From Panagrolaimus kolymaensis (Eukaryota; Nematoda; Chromadorea; Rhabditida; Panagrolaimidae), in assembly GCA_028622995.1 (NCBI GenBank), contig JAJQJQ010000036.1, forward strand, positions 1-64,000: a stretch of DNA of 64,000 bases, written 5' to 3'. The notes under the pieces were generated by a model that was given only the letters and a program-made list of their open reading frames with translations, had not been told where the DNA came from and searched no databases. Each line of letters begins with the position of its first letter. Position 1 is the first letter of the stretch. This document shows, in pieces, positions 46,950 through 59,222 of the stretch. The translations under genes were made by a program, and so were the position numbers.

Positions 46950-47961
46950 ATGACTGCGCCATCTTCTTCCATTCTAAAAACAAGCATAAATTCAACAATC
47001 AAATTACTCAAAACTGCTTCAAAACGAAAAGCATCAACAACAGCGGCTATGGAAGAAGTAAAAGCAACCGCAGAATCAACGACCGCAAAATTAGCAACAA
47101 CTGAAAGTCTTACAGTAGCAACAACAACAACTGCAGTAGCTGAAGATGAAAATGTTAGAATTGCAACAACCGCCTCTGAAGTTATAAAAACAACAATAAC
47201 ATCGACGACTAAAACTAAAATATGGCCAAATATTTTTGTTGCGTTTCGAATTCAAAATCCTGTAATTGTATCAAAAATTGAAGAAGTTCAAAAAAAGTTG
47301 ATTGAACATGATTCAAAATTTTCAACTAAATTAGTTCCATTAACTGCTTTACATATTACTTTGATGGTTGGAAAAATGGATGATGAAGAAATACCTAAGT
47401 TTGTTTTTTTAGTTTTTTATCTTTGATTATTTGATTATAAAAACGAACAATATTAATGGTTTCAATTTTCAGAGTTGTGGTAGCTATGCAAGAAGCTGCA
47501 AAAGCATTTGGTGAAACTAACAAATCTTTGATTGCTGAATTTCATGGAATTTCATCTTTTGGTGAACGTGTACTTTTTGGTGATACTAAAGAAGCTTCTG
47601 TTGAACCTATAAGATCGTTGCAAAGTAAGCATATTTTTTTAAGCTTTCTTTTTCTATTTTCCCTTTTTCAGAAGCTGTTATCGATGCTTTTAAATCTCAA
47701 GAATTAACAATAATAGATGATCATCCTGAATTCAATCCACATATCACAATTGCAAGATGTCAAAATCCATACCGTGATAAAAATCTCGCTCAAGGTCTCA
47801 TTGCTCAAAAATCAAATGATTATGAATTGGGAATAGAAAATATTAAAGAAATATTACTTTGTCGAATGTCGTCGATGGATAAGACAAATGATGAATTTTA
47901 TAAAATTATTCATTCTCAACCACTTTTTGATGTTAATTTTGTTGATGTTGAAATAAAATAA
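46950..47961 (+). CDS. AKAP7-like 2H phosphoesterase
   Basis: Member of the 2H (LigT-like) phosphoesterase group that cleaves or senses 2',5' or cyclic phosphates. 296 residues, three exons: 46950-47398, 47473-47624, 47672-47961. The N-terminal 85 residues are Thr/Ala-rich and disordered. The domain starts PNIFVAFRIQNP; the two catalytic HxT motifs are LHITLMV and PHITIARC, with the usual distance. The central VPLTALHITL and late FYKIIHSQPLF are as in AKAP7-type proteins. Start chosen at 46950 because it follows the acceptor directly; the ATG at 46920 lies upstream of that acceptor. Function in worms unknown; 2',5'-oligoadenylate degradation is the known activity of mammalian relatives. Confidence 0.82.
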
Positions 47962-48285
47962 ATATTTTTATTTACTCTTTTTTGTGTTTATTACCAAAAA
48001 TTAAAAACTTTTCTTTGTTTCACAAAAAAAGACTTTGTTCATAAAATTACATAATGGTGTTAATCCAAAAATTATGAATTAGAATCTCTTTCACTTTCTT
48101 GAAACCATTTTTGTGGTGTTTTACTTATTGTTTAGCCGAATTTGCATTTCAAATTCAAAGGTATAAATATGTTATTCATTTATTATAATATTTCTTTCAA
48201 ATATCAAAAAAGGATATCATATAATTCAGGTTAGAAAATAGGATAAGAATTTTAGTATTTTTTTAAAGTCAATTAAAAGCGGAAC

Positions 48286-49015
48286 TTAATTATTTTTGAT
48301 GGATTCGCCAGCTTGATTCAATTTGTTTCCAGCGCTTTGAGCTGCATCACCTGCGGCATTTTTAATATTTTCTTTAATGATTGTTGCGTTGGTTTTTTTG
48401 TCTTCAACAACGGCTTCAACGGCGACTTTAACATCATCGGTGTCATCAGAAACTGATCTACTAGCGTGGAGAAGCCCATCACGTACTCCAACAACTATGT
48501 CCCCTGGCTTATCATCAACGGGACGATCAACATGAGCAACATCATTTTTAACAGGAGCATCATCAGTTTTAATGCTTTTACCTGCATCTACAGATATTTC
48601 TGGTTAAATTTGAACAGATGTAATTTAAAAAATCTTTATTTACCTTTAACAACATCACCGGTAGCAGCTACAGCACCGCCAACAGCTTCTTTGGTGTTAT
48701 CAATAGCTGCGCCGACTTTATGCTTAGCACCCGCTGCAGTGTCCTTTACGGCATCGGCGGCATTTTGTACTCCTTCACTCACGGCATCAACGGTTCCATC
48801 AAGTTTTTGCCCAATGGTTTCTTGTTTTTCTAATGATTTATCTGTTGCAACAATCTAAAAATTAAATGGATAGCGTTTTACGAAAAGAAGGGGCTTTAAA
48901 AATTTAGACAAAAAGAAGTAAAAAATAGAATCTTTTTCGAATTTCAAAATGTAATCAAAAAACTTACAAACGCTAAAAGATTAGCAATAAGAACAACAGA
49001 AAGTAAAAGCTTCAT
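48286..49015 (-). CDS. Secreted LEA-like helical repeat protein, copy 1
   Basis: 186 residues, three exons: 48968-49015, 48644-48854, 48286-48587. Exon 1 is a signal peptide core (MKLLLSVVLIANLLAF). The mature part is a run of Ala/Lys/Asp/Val 11-mer-like units (VQNAADAVKDTAAGAKHKVG) of the type seen in group 3 LEA proteins, which fold into amphipathic helices on drying. The middle exon end is less regular (VAHVDRPVDDKPGDIVVGV), and the end returns to the repeat (IKNAAGDAAQSAGNKLNQAG). Tandem paralogue of 49690-50614, shorter. Secretion is unusual for LEA proteins, most of which are cytosolic or in organelles. Role in desiccation or as an extracellular matrix component is inferred. Confidence 0.72.
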
Positions 49016-49689
49016 ATTGAACGTTCTAAAAAATTTCTAATTTTATATAAAAATATTAAATTCAGATTTTTAATTTAGTTCGAAGACACCCAACGCGGAG
49101 GCTTTAACCAATGCTAATAGTTTTAACCACAAAAAAAAGTGAATAACCAAAAAATTCTTTTTTCTATTTCAATTTATCGTTTATTTTAAAGCAGCAAGGA
49201 CTCGTGATGATCTTTTTTCTATGTTTTCATTGGCAAAAACAAAATCGAACGCCCCTTTTTTAGTTTTTTTATGTGGTTTCATTCTTTCGTTTTCTTTTTC
49301 ATCTAGCTATATCTTGAAACATTTATTGATTTTTGATGATTAATTATAGGCAAAAAAGCACACGTTGAACTAAATCAAAAACATAAAAAGCTTTAAAACT
49401 TGTTAAAACTAAAAATTCAAAATTTTAAAAGAAATAAGATTCTTTATTCAGAATTTGTTAAAGGCCAAGCTGCTTTATGATTAATTTTTGTTTCTATGTA
49501 TTTAATGATTCTTTTGCATAGTTGGAAGTGTATTAAAATTTTAAATGTTTAGGTGTTTTATTTATTAATTATTACTTTTTTTTTACAAAATACCAAGATA
49601 AAAAAAGGAAAAACACATGAGCATCATATAATACAAGATAAAAAGATTGGTAGGTAAGATTTTGGGCCTTAGTTATTTAAAAAAATTAT

Positions 49690-50614
49690 TTAAGCACGGA
49701 ACTTAAGACGACGATCTTTGATGGATTCTCCAGCTTGATGCAATTTGTCTCCAGCATTTTGGGCGGCATCACCAGCAGCATTTTTAATTTCGTGTCCAGC
49801 ATTAACAACGTGATGTTCAGCGGCCCGAGCGGTTTCCTTGATATTTTCTTTAGTTTCTTCAGCTCCACCTTTGATGGCTTCACCGGTATTTTTTAAACCT
49901 TCTCCAGCTCCTTCAATAACATCTCCGGTTTTTTCTTTAACTGCACCAGCAGCATTGCCAATAGCTTCCCCGGCTGATCCAACTGCGTTTCCTACAGCAT
50001 CTTTAGCATCAACAGCGGCATTACCAACTGCAACGGCACCAGCAACAGCGGTATCACCTACGGCTTTACCAGCTGTGACAACTCCATCCTTAACTCCAAC
50101 AACGATATCGCCAGCTTTATCTTTAACGGCAACAGCTGCATTTGCAATACCTTCGCCAGCATCTATAAATTAAACTTTCATTTAGTTGGCTCTATAGAAA
50201 GTGAAATAGTTGTTGTTTACCTTTAACTACACCACCTACAGCAGCTGCAGCATCACCGACAGCTTCTTTGGTGTCATCTACGGCTGCTCCAACCTTGTGT
50301 TTAGCACCTTTAGCTGTGTCTTTTACGGCATCGGCGGCATTTTGTACTCCCTCGCTTGCGGCATCAATGGTTTTATCGAGTTTTTGTCCAACAGTTTCTT
50401 GTCTTTCTAATGGTTTATCTGTTGCAATAATCTATAAAACAAGTAATGGGTTAACTCATTTTTAGTGTCTATCCTTTAATCCAAAAAAAGTTTTTTTTGA
50501 AAATAAATAAAAAATTAAGTTTGAATAAATTTCCAGAAGCCTTAATTAGATATTTAAAAAACTTACAAATGCCAAAAGATTAGCAATAAGAATAACGGAA
50601 AGTAGAAGTTTCAT
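49690..50614 (-). CDS. Secreted LEA-like helical repeat protein, copy 2
   Basis: 243 residues, three exons in the same phases as copy 1: 50567-50614, 50221-50431, 49690-50162. Signal peptide MKLLLSVILIANLLAF, then ATDKPLERQETVGQKLDKTI and a long series of Ala/Gly/Val/Lys 11-mers (VGNAAVDAKDAVGNAVGSAG and the like), about 14 units, ending IKDRRLKFRA. Compared with copy 1 the last exon is 171 bp longer, adding repeats. It has no cysteine and almost no aromatic residues in the mature chain, typical of disordered LEA-type proteins. Duplication and repeat expansion explain the pair. Confidence 0.76.
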
Positions 50615-53600
50615 ATTGAAAATAAAATTTTAAAAAATCTGAAAAAAAATCTAACTTAAAAAAATATTTATCAAAGATCTTTAAATTAGCTAGAATGTAC
50701 TCGAACACGAAGCTAAAGAGAGTCAAAATAATAAAAACTGATGCTAATAGCTTTTACCTCAAAAGCTTATATAAGAAGAAAAAAATTTCATTTCTTCTAT
50801 GTCCATCTCTCTTTTTCTTTCTTTCTGTTGTTTATAAGCAAAGCAACAACAATAAGCACGTGTGGGGATAATGTTTCTCTTTTTTTCCTAAGGGTAGAAG
50901 AAGAAAATCGAACCCCGCCCATTTTTATTATTTTGTTGTTTTTCTTTCTTTCCCCCCTCTGGCTGTGTATCTTGAAATATGTATTTTTATTTATTGATTC
51001 CTGATCCTTAAAAACAAAAATTTATATTCTCTCTTTTTCTTTTTCTCTCAAAAAAAAAAAAATAGCGAGTGATGATTGTCGTTGGACAATAATAATAAAT
51101 AATTTAATTTTATGTTAACGAAAAAAAAAGAAGGACTAAAAGAAAAAAGCAAAAGTGTACCAAAAAAATTCGCAAATACATAAACAATAAACAAGTTATT
51201 CAGTTATTCCCTTTCGTCTTCACAAAGAGAGAGCTGACGCACCTGATGATAATAAAAAAAAAACAATAAATTATTACGCAAGCCCTTAGGCTATTATCTT
51301 TTTCAATAAACATGTCTTCTTCGGGTATGTGTGTGTATTGTGTTTGGACTGCGGCTGCCGATGCGAAGCGAAGAACATTATTTATTTTTTTTGTTATGTA
51401 AAAAAAGAGAAAGTGTCTAGCTGGGAGCGCTAATAAATAAATTCTTAACAGCTGCTGCTATTAGCTATTAGCTATTATCTATCTCGCTAGCTAGCTTTTC
51501 TTGTTCATTGATCTTTTTAAATGTTTATTGATGCCTCTTTTTTATTTGCTTACAAATTTTTTTTTGGTTGAAAATAAAATTAAAACAATAAAATGAAATT
51601 TTTTTTAAAAGCTTTTAAAAGAAGTAATTTATGATAATTAAATTTTAAAGTTTTAAAATTTAATGGGTACTTTTATAAAAAAAAATTGTGTTTAAACTCT
51701 ATAGATTGGTTGGAAGGAACCTTTTCCTTAAAGCAGCTGCAACCGACAACGACGGCTGTTAATAATTAGGCAACTTTGGGAGAAAGAAAAAAAGGCAAAA
51801 AGAAAAAAGTTGTTGATTTTTGGATTTAAAAAAAAAAGAAAGCCACAAGGGAATCTTATTTTTTTTTGGGATTTGGGAGATAATAATAAAGTGTGAAACA
51901 TCAAAAGAAAAAATATATAAAGGCAAAAATAATTTTAGTTTTGTGTTATGGCTGGCTTGAAGAAATGGTAGTAAAGAAACTAAAATATTTAAAAAAATAA
52001 AAGGAAGCAAATTAGGCAACAAAAAAAATATTCATTTTTGATTTTTGTATTAGTGTTTTTCTGCTTCACCTAATAATTACAGTGTAGTTTAGTCAACATA
52101 TAAAATAATTAAGTTTTAGTTTAATCAAGTGAAAATGTTAATTTTTTGTATCCAAAATTAATAATATTGTAGTATTTAATAATTAAAAATTAAATTTTTT
52201 AACAAACATCAAAAAAAAATGTCATATTTTTTTAAATTAAAAATTTTTCCACTTATTTCAAGCAAAAAAATTTTAGTTCCGTGTTGTACCAAATTTTTAC
52301 GTGCCAAATTCTCTATTTTTTCTGAAATGGAGAAAAAAATAACTCAACATTCTTTTTTATTTTTTCGGATGATCTCTGAACCACTACGATGCGGCGACTT
52401 GAGTGACGACGTTCGATCAAATTTCGAAAAACATTTCAAATCAAAAAAAAATATAATTGATTTTCAACTATATTTTTTTTCTTCGATCGCAAAGAAAAAA
52501 AACTAGTCAATTTTTTGTTGTTTTTATTTTGCGCGCTGTTTTCTTTAAATTTTGTTTTTAAAAAACATAAAATCAAAACAATTACGAATTTGTTTACTGA
52601 CTAGCTAGCAACATCCAGTCAATGAGTCAATCGCCGTCTGTTTTATTTGATTTCTTTTTTCGCTCGTATCGAGTGCAAACAAACAAACAAAAAACAGAAA
52701 AATAAATATTTGCTCATTTAATATTTATTATGTAAATAAATGAACAATTTTTATTGAAGTAATAGGATTAAAAGTTTAAAATTTGTCTGTTCGGTTTTTT
52801 TAAATTTTGTTTTTGGAACTTTTATTTATGGATGGTTCATTTCGAAAAAATACGCACGGTCAAAATAAACATAACATATTTTTCTGTGAAATTTGATTTT
52901 TTTTTAAATATTCAAGAGAAAAAAAAAGAAATTGGGCTATTTTTGTTGTTGTTGATATTAGTCATCTAATAACGATCTGATCGAAAAAAAGCAAAGAGCT
53001 TTAATGTTTGATGGTAATTAAACTTTGCCCTGCTTTTTTGAAATTTATACTATTTCAAAATTTTATGGAACTACCACTCTTTTAGATTTCTAGTTCCGCA
53101 ATAAAAAACTTTTTTTAAGTCCATTTCAAAGTTCTTTAATCGTAAAACTCAATTTATTGATGTCCTCAACTTGACATCTTCCTTTTTTTACTTTTGTTTT
53201 TATTTATTTACTTTAAAATAATAAAAAAAGAAAGAAATCACGAGAAAATTCTTTTTCTTCTGAATTTAGCTTCTTCACTCATTCCATATTTTTTTGTTGT
53301 GTTGCCGCCGCCTGCCTCTCTCAATTAGTTAACTAACTCATTAACCCATTAAAAATAATTTATGTATTTTTTTTCGTTACTCCTCGGCTAACTATTGCCA
53401 CGATCACCAGCTTCAAAAATGCAAAGAAGACGAGATCAAACTTTAAAACAAAAATAAATTGTTGTCTTCATTGTCCTCGTCGTTGTTGCCGGTGCCAAAA
53501 AGAATGAGAAAAAAAATCAGAAAAAAGGGAGAAAAACGACGATTGCTAAACAAAAAGTATTTGTTTATTTTAAAAAAGGGATGAAAGAGAAAGAAAAAAA

Positions 53601-54242
53601 GGTGGCAAAATTTAAAACACAAAAAGCTTAGAAAATAAAAAATAAAGATTAAAAGGAGAGACAAAAAAGGAGAGTAAAAAATGAATAAAGAAAGAAACAA
53701 AGCAAAACATCTTGTTTTTTTTTGAAGGAAACAAAAAAATTAGTTAGACTAAATTAAATAAAACTGGTGATGAATGAAAAAAAAATGGGCAATTAATTTT
53801 GAGAAGAAGAAAAAATTGTTGTTTTTATTTTCTTTACCAGAAAAACGTGAGTAAGTAAAAGTTATAAAGTCAAAACAACTTCTTTTTTTTTTGTTGTCAC
53901 GCCTACTACCTACCTACATACTTTTATTTTTCATCTTTTCACTTTTAATGGAAAAATGAATAAACACGAATATCAAAAATAAATAATAATTGCTTATTTT
54001 TTTATTAAATAAAAACACAGGTTTTTCATAGAAATGAATGACAAAGAAGAAAATTAAATAAAAATTAGAAGAAAAAAAACATAAAACATTAAACTATAAT
54101 TATTTTTTATTTTATTTTTTAATTCTTTCCAAGTATGACCTTTAAAATTTTCACTACGAAATCGCCCAAACATTATTTTTATTTGACTCATAATTAGTTT
54201 TTTTTTCTCACCTGAATAAAAAATCAAACTATAGTTATTTAT
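50615..54242. other. 3.6 kb without a recognisable gene
   Basis: AT-rich with many poly-A/poly-T runs and Phe/Ser-coding low-complexity frames. At 51450-51500 a short tandem of CTATTAG units (GCTATTAGCTATTAGCTATT) is followed by CTAGCTAGC. No TIR, RNA gene or conserved protein segment was found. It may hold distant regulatory DNA for the flanking genes. Confidence 0.5.
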
Positions 54243-55351
54243 TTATTTTTTTGTTATTGTGAGAACATCCTTTTTACATAGTCCATAACCTTCTGCACTA
54301 CAATCATCATCGTGGAATTCACCAGTCAAATGTTCGATGCTCACACATGATGGAGAATTTCTTGATGGACTTCCTGGTTGCCATTTTAGATAATCCACGG
54401 GAGTTCCATCCGACCAAGTCCAAGTTCGCTCATCATTTACGGAATAAAGCCCAATCCAAACACTTTTATCTTGAAGGATTTGGGTCATGGCTAAAAAAAA
54501 ACATTTATTTTTGGATCGCATAAAAAATTTGTTACGAAAAAATATTTTAAAAGTTTTTGTTGATCCTTCTATTCAGAATTAAATATTTCCGAGATTAGAC
54601 AACCATAAAATTTCACTAAATAACTCACTATAAGCAAAATATGTTTCGAGATCACTATGGATCGAAGATAAATTTCCGCCTTTATTATTACAATCTAAAC
54701 TCGTTTGCTTCCATCCCGCAAACTTTGAAACGCTATAACACGAATGAGTTGGTTGGAAATAAATCCATCCAAGGGAGCAATTATAAAATGGTTGAGGTTC
54801 AGGAATTTCAGATACTCGACAAACATATGATTTTGATTTGAAACAATCTTCTGTATTCCAAAGTCCATTCACCATGGAAATGGAAAGGCAAGATTCACCC
54901 GAAGCATTTTGGTTATTTGAAAGTTCAGTAAAATCATAAAAACTTCCATCAGTCCATGACCAACTTCCGGAAATCATTAAAGTGGAACCACCAATCCAAA
55001 AATCCGTGGTTGAACTTTCATGAAAATACAGGACTGCTTGTTCTAAAAAAAATTGGATGTTTTTAACACATTTTTTTATTCACAAAATTTTCGAGAAACT
55101 CCATTTTATGGTTCCAAGACCTTCATTAACTTACGTGCCAAAAAAGCATTAGAAAATCCACTATGAATCGATGCTAAATGTCTGCCAAATCCAACACAAT
55201 CTTGTTCAGCATTAATAAATGCAGTAAAATTCGGTCGAAAATAATAACAATCTGATTGCCATTCGATTGCTCCATTAAGGCACGAAGCGGAGGAATAATC
55301 AAAAAATAAAAGAAGTATGCAAAATAAAAAAATTAATCGACGAAAAAACAT
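54243..55351 (-). CDS. clec-like: Secreted protein with two C-type lectin domains
   Basis: 292 residues, three exons: 55135-55351, 54629-55042, 54243-54490. Signal peptide MFFRRLIFLFCILLLFFDYSSA. First CTLD from CLNGAIEWQSDCYYF to GLWNTEDCFKSKSYVC; second from CSLGWIYFQPTHSCYSV to FHDDDCSAEGYGLC. WIGG and WIGLYS mark the core strand of each domain. The calcium/sugar motif EPN or QPD is not clear: the second domain has WQPGSP, so sugar binding is uncertain. Nematode CLECs of this kind are often induced by pathogens or expressed in gut; that is family knowledge. Both domains keep the four conserved cysteines, so it should fold. The gene ends 20 residues after the second domain at TITKK. Confidence 0.85.
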
Positions 55352-55804
55352 TTTTCGATGTCACAAAAAATAAGTGTAAAATGATCAAAATTTTTATGCA
55401 ACTTTTATACTTAGAAAAAAACAAACCCCTTTTTTCTTGATAAATTTTTTAAGCTTCTTTGTTTCATTTTATTTTTCCAACGTTTTTAACATTGAGCTTG
55501 TCAAAAAAAGGTTTTAACGCACCCTTTCAAGTTATTTAAAAAGCTTTTGTATTATAATAAAAACGAAGAAATGATTCATATATTTTTGTGAGGGTTTTCC
55601 AAGGCGCAGTTTAATGAAGTTGAAAATACTTTTTTTTCTTCATGTTGTGATATTTCTTGAATCTGTTTGTTTATGGTAATGAAAATTGTCGAGAGGTTAT
55701 AACAACATGGACGTTTATAAATTAGTGCACTTTATTTTTTATTCAAACATGCATATATATATTATTGTTAAAAATTATTATAAAACTCTAATTACAAAAT
55801 ATTA

Positions 55805-56116
55805 CTAATAAATAAAATTAAATCCAATAAAAGCGAGGAAGACAGAAGCAAACAATTTGAAAGTGGTGAACATTTCTTTTGCATCTGATGGCTTTGTTGA
55901 AGTTGTTGGATATTTGAGAGATTCTTCCTTTCCTTTACCGTTATTATTTGTTGCTGGAGAACAAGGTACACATGTTGCTGGCTTCATTGGTTCAGTTGTT
56001 GGAAGATCAGTACTTGGTTTTTGAGTTGGAGGAGCTGATTTTGAAGGTTCATGCGTTGTTGTAGGCTCAGGAGTTGTTGTTGTACAGTTTTTGAATAAAG
56101 AATTCTCGTATGACAA
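55805..56116 (-). CDS. Thr/Pro-rich C-terminal exon, possible GPI-anchored mucin
   Basis: An open frame ending in a Thr/Pro/Ser-rich stretch (TTTTPEPTTTHEPSKSAPPT), one CVPC pair, and a C-terminal hydrophobic tail (LFASVFLAFIGFNFIY), which looks like a GPI-attachment signal or single membrane anchor. The 5' exons are not resolved. Just upstream an acceptor (TATAG at about 56149) opens a different frame, and the TTG-initiated start of this ORF is not a real start. The signal peptide and first exons may lie between 56150 and 56670. Treat as a partial gene. Confidence 0.45.
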   Translation of the reverse strand: MSYENSLFKNCTTTTPEPTTTHEPSKSAPPTQKPSTDLPTTEPMKPATCVPCSPATNNNGKGKEESLKYPTTSTKPSDAKEMFTTFKLFASVFLAFIGFNFIY

Positions 56117-56675
56117 CTTTTACAACATCGATATCATCGCTTTTATCCTATAAATAGAATTTTTTTGTTAGTCTATTTTTTTTTTTGTCTGCTTTCGGCA
56201 TATTTTATCTTTGAAAAATGAAGATACTAATAATTTTTTTTATTAACAGAGTCACAATAAAAAAACATCGTAAAAAGTAATAGTGTTTGATTTAAAAGTA
56301 TCAATTACTTAATATTATGTGGCAAATCACCATCCAAAAAAATATAAAAATAAAAACGAAGCAACCAAATAATGAATTCAAAAATGCAAAGAATTTCAAC
56401 AAGTATTAATTATGAAAGGTTTAATCTATCCATTTTTTTTACGATTGGCTTTCTCCTAATAGCAGTCGACGAGTGAGAGCCAAAAAACATGAATGATAAA
56501 ATTAACTACATTTTAGCTCCATTTTTTTTTGAAACTTTTCTTTATTTTTTCAAAATTTTAAAGCAACTTTCGAACATTTTAACTAAATTGCGTCAATCAA
56601 AAAAAAGTTTCAATTAAAATTATTTATTAACATTTTTAATCCCAAAAAAATATTTTATAATTATTATTGCATTTT

Positions 56676-58881
56676 TCAAAATGAGCTTGTTCGACTATTT
56701 TCAAGTTGTTTTGGTTTATTTTCCAAATGATTTAACTGAACCCAGGTGTTTTCTATGACGCTTAAATTTCGTTGAATTTTTGTTGTATTTCTTCTCGTCA
56801 TCGTCGCTCCACCAATTCTTTTTTGTTGGGCCATTGAAAATCCTTCAACATTAAAAGTTACAACAGAATTATTATTTAATTTTTTTCGAGAAATAAGTTT
56901 TATAACATATTTTCGATATGGCTTTATAAAATGCAATAGCGCTGGAGCATCAACGATTAAATGAAATGAGGTTATGGGAATTGGAAGATTTGCATAAATA
57001 CTTCCATTTGGAAGTTCCAAAATAAATAAGGTGGCGAGAAGGCAAATTGGAACCACAGCAAATAAAACCAAATTCACTGTTTGAATAATCAAAGCTCTAA
57101 AAAATTTTTTTATCCAAGTTAAAAATTTTTTTTGCGATATAGTTATTGATTTTTTAAGCAAATTATTTGTGCATCCGAATTTCGCCAGCTTTAATGAGAT
57201 TTTTTGACTCAAAATTTCTAAAATAGGTATAAAAAAAACCCTGCATGATTAAATAATTGTAAAAATGGCAAAGATTTGACATCTTTTTTATTTTTTGATG
57301 TTCAAAGAAAGCTTTGCAAACTTTGAAAAATGTTGGATATCAATTACTTTTAATCCAAAAACAAAAATTGAATAAATTCATGAAATATAGATATTTCATT
57401 TAAAAATTTTATCGCCGTCCCACATTTGTTTCAGACGGCATTTTTTTTCTGGCATGCCTTCCAGGCAAATAGCTTTTTACCGTGTCATTTTGGCGTTCTT
57501 AACACGAAAAATTACTGTACTTCCTTTCTTGTCAATGAATATGCCTGGAAGGCATGACATAAAAAAAGTGCCGTTTTTCAAGGAAATGAAACAGATGTGG
57601 TCCATTGAGAAATTTTCAAAATATTTTTTAGTTTTTTTTATGAACCAAAAAAATAAAACTTCGATAGCTTCCGAAAATAAATTATTACCTTCAACCTTCA
57701 TAGTTTATAATTAAATTCTTTTTTTCTTAAATCAGAAAATATTATTAAAGTATTGCAATAATTAAAAATAATTAATGAGTTTTTGATTATCTCTTCTTTC
57801 TTGTGCCATAAAAAAATTAAATATCAGAAGTCAGTCAAGCAAGAGAAAAACTTTCTTTACTCAAAAATTTGGAGCATATTTTTAATTAACTTTTTTTAAA
57901 TAAAAAAAAAATATGACCAAATGAATTTTTAATTTTCACAAAAATATGGTCGTTGAAAAAAAAGAAAGAAATTATAACTTACGTATGTAACATTTTATGC
58001 ATACTGTAAGTGGTTTTAGAAACAATTTTTTTAATTTTCTGTAATTGATAAACTACAATAATATTTAGGGTTAAAAAAGCGATGGTATAAATAAAAGTCC
58101 ATGAAATTGCAATAATAATAAATGAAGTTAATAAATTCCCAGTAAGTGTAGGATTTATTCCAAATGTATTTGGAAGGATTTTACGAAGTTCTTTAACCGA
58201 TGGCACTGCGACTTCGAGGGATTTCCATGAGGCTTCAAGCTCTGGCATAATCATAAATAAAGGGACTGAAAAATAATAAAAAATAATAAAAGTTTGTAAA
58301 AAAAGTTCTTGGTTTCAACACGAAAATAAAATTCGCTGCGAGACACAAAAAAGCAAATCATAGCTATTTCGAAACTTACACATAGCTGAAGTCCATAAAA
58401 TAGAGACTCCACCAAAAAATGAAACTATTCCTATTATAAACATTTTCATTGAATTTTTTGATGCTTTTGTTTCAAATGCCGCAAGCACTCGATTAATAAT
58501 TGAAAATATAATTGCTATTGCAGCAGCAATGATTGCAAAAAATACTAAACCAATTATGGGAATAATCCAATCATAAGTTATTGGAAAATAATTATTATAT
58601 AAACTTATTATTGGTAAAGGAAATAAAAAAATTGGATTAAAAATAAATATGAGTAATTTATAAAGCATGTTGCAGGAAATTTGAGTGAATACAGTATATT
58701 TAAAAGCTCCCATTTGTTTTGGAGATTTTGTAAGAATAATAAACGCAGTAAAAATATATAAAAATAGCGAAATTAAAAAAGTTACATCCATAAACCATCG
58801 AAGATAATTTTGATATTTTTCATGATAAAAATCATCCAATTTTAAATCCTTCCATTTTTCGATCGATGTTGAAGAAAACAT
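56676..58881 (-). CDS. Srh-like seven-transmembrane chemoreceptor, copy 1
   Basis: 401 residues, three exons: 58380-58881, 57983-58265, 56676-57096. Seven hydrophobic segments: two or three in exon 1 before MGAFKYTVFTQISCNML, two more in exon 1 (WIIPIIGLVFFAIIAAAIAI and the segment before SAMC), one in exon 2 (SFIIIAISWTFIYTIAFLTL), and two in exon 3. ALIIQTVNLVLFAVVPI and the end-of-TM7 signature FIKPYRKYV match the nematode Srh group (PYR motif). The cytosolic tail of about 75 residues is longer than usual. Intron 2 (57097-57982) contains a palindromic repeat. Probably a sensory receptor; ligand unknown. Confidence 0.82.
57419..57601. repeat. Palindromic foldback element in chemoreceptor intron
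   Basis: Imperfect inverted repeat of about 180 bp in intron 2 of the chemoreceptor. The inner arms are GGCATGCCTTCCAGGC (57451-57466) and GCCTGGAAGGCATG (57543-57556); outer arms CCCACATTTGTTTCAG and its imperfect partner GAAACAGATGTGG extend the match. Small foldback MITE or a hairpin-forming transcript; too large and imperfect for a typical miRNA precursor. Confidence 0.6.
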
Positions 58882-59222
58882 TTTTCTCTAATCTTAAAGT
58901 TAAAAGTTTTTAACTTTTTCAGACCAAATCTTTTTTTTATTATAAAATAAAGTTTGGTTTATGCCTTTAAAATAAAACAAAAATCATTTTTTTCGCTGTA
59001 AAAAAATAAAAAGAAAGCAAAAAAATATATGAATAATTAAAAAATTCACCTGCCATGATTGCTTTTCTTTGCTATTTGGTGTTTTATAATAAAAATGTTA
59101 AAAGTTCAAAGTTAATTAATTTATTTTATTTTTCGAGGTAAAATAATTTCATTATTATTCGTCTTTAAATTTTTAGTTAGATCACTGAATTTATTATTGA
59201 AACAACAAAAGTTTTATTATTT

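Noticed and set aside
49838..50173. Plus-strand Ala/Pro/Ser-rich ORF of 111 codons
   Set aside because: Antisense of the LEA-like repeat exon; repeats create long open frames on both strands.
51450..51500. CTATTAG/CTAGC short tandem
   Set aside because: Too few units for a meaningful satellite, no flanking structure.
53443..53700. Minus-strand Phe/Leu-rich ORF
   Set aside because: Simple A-rich DNA read backwards; no start, splice or domain support.
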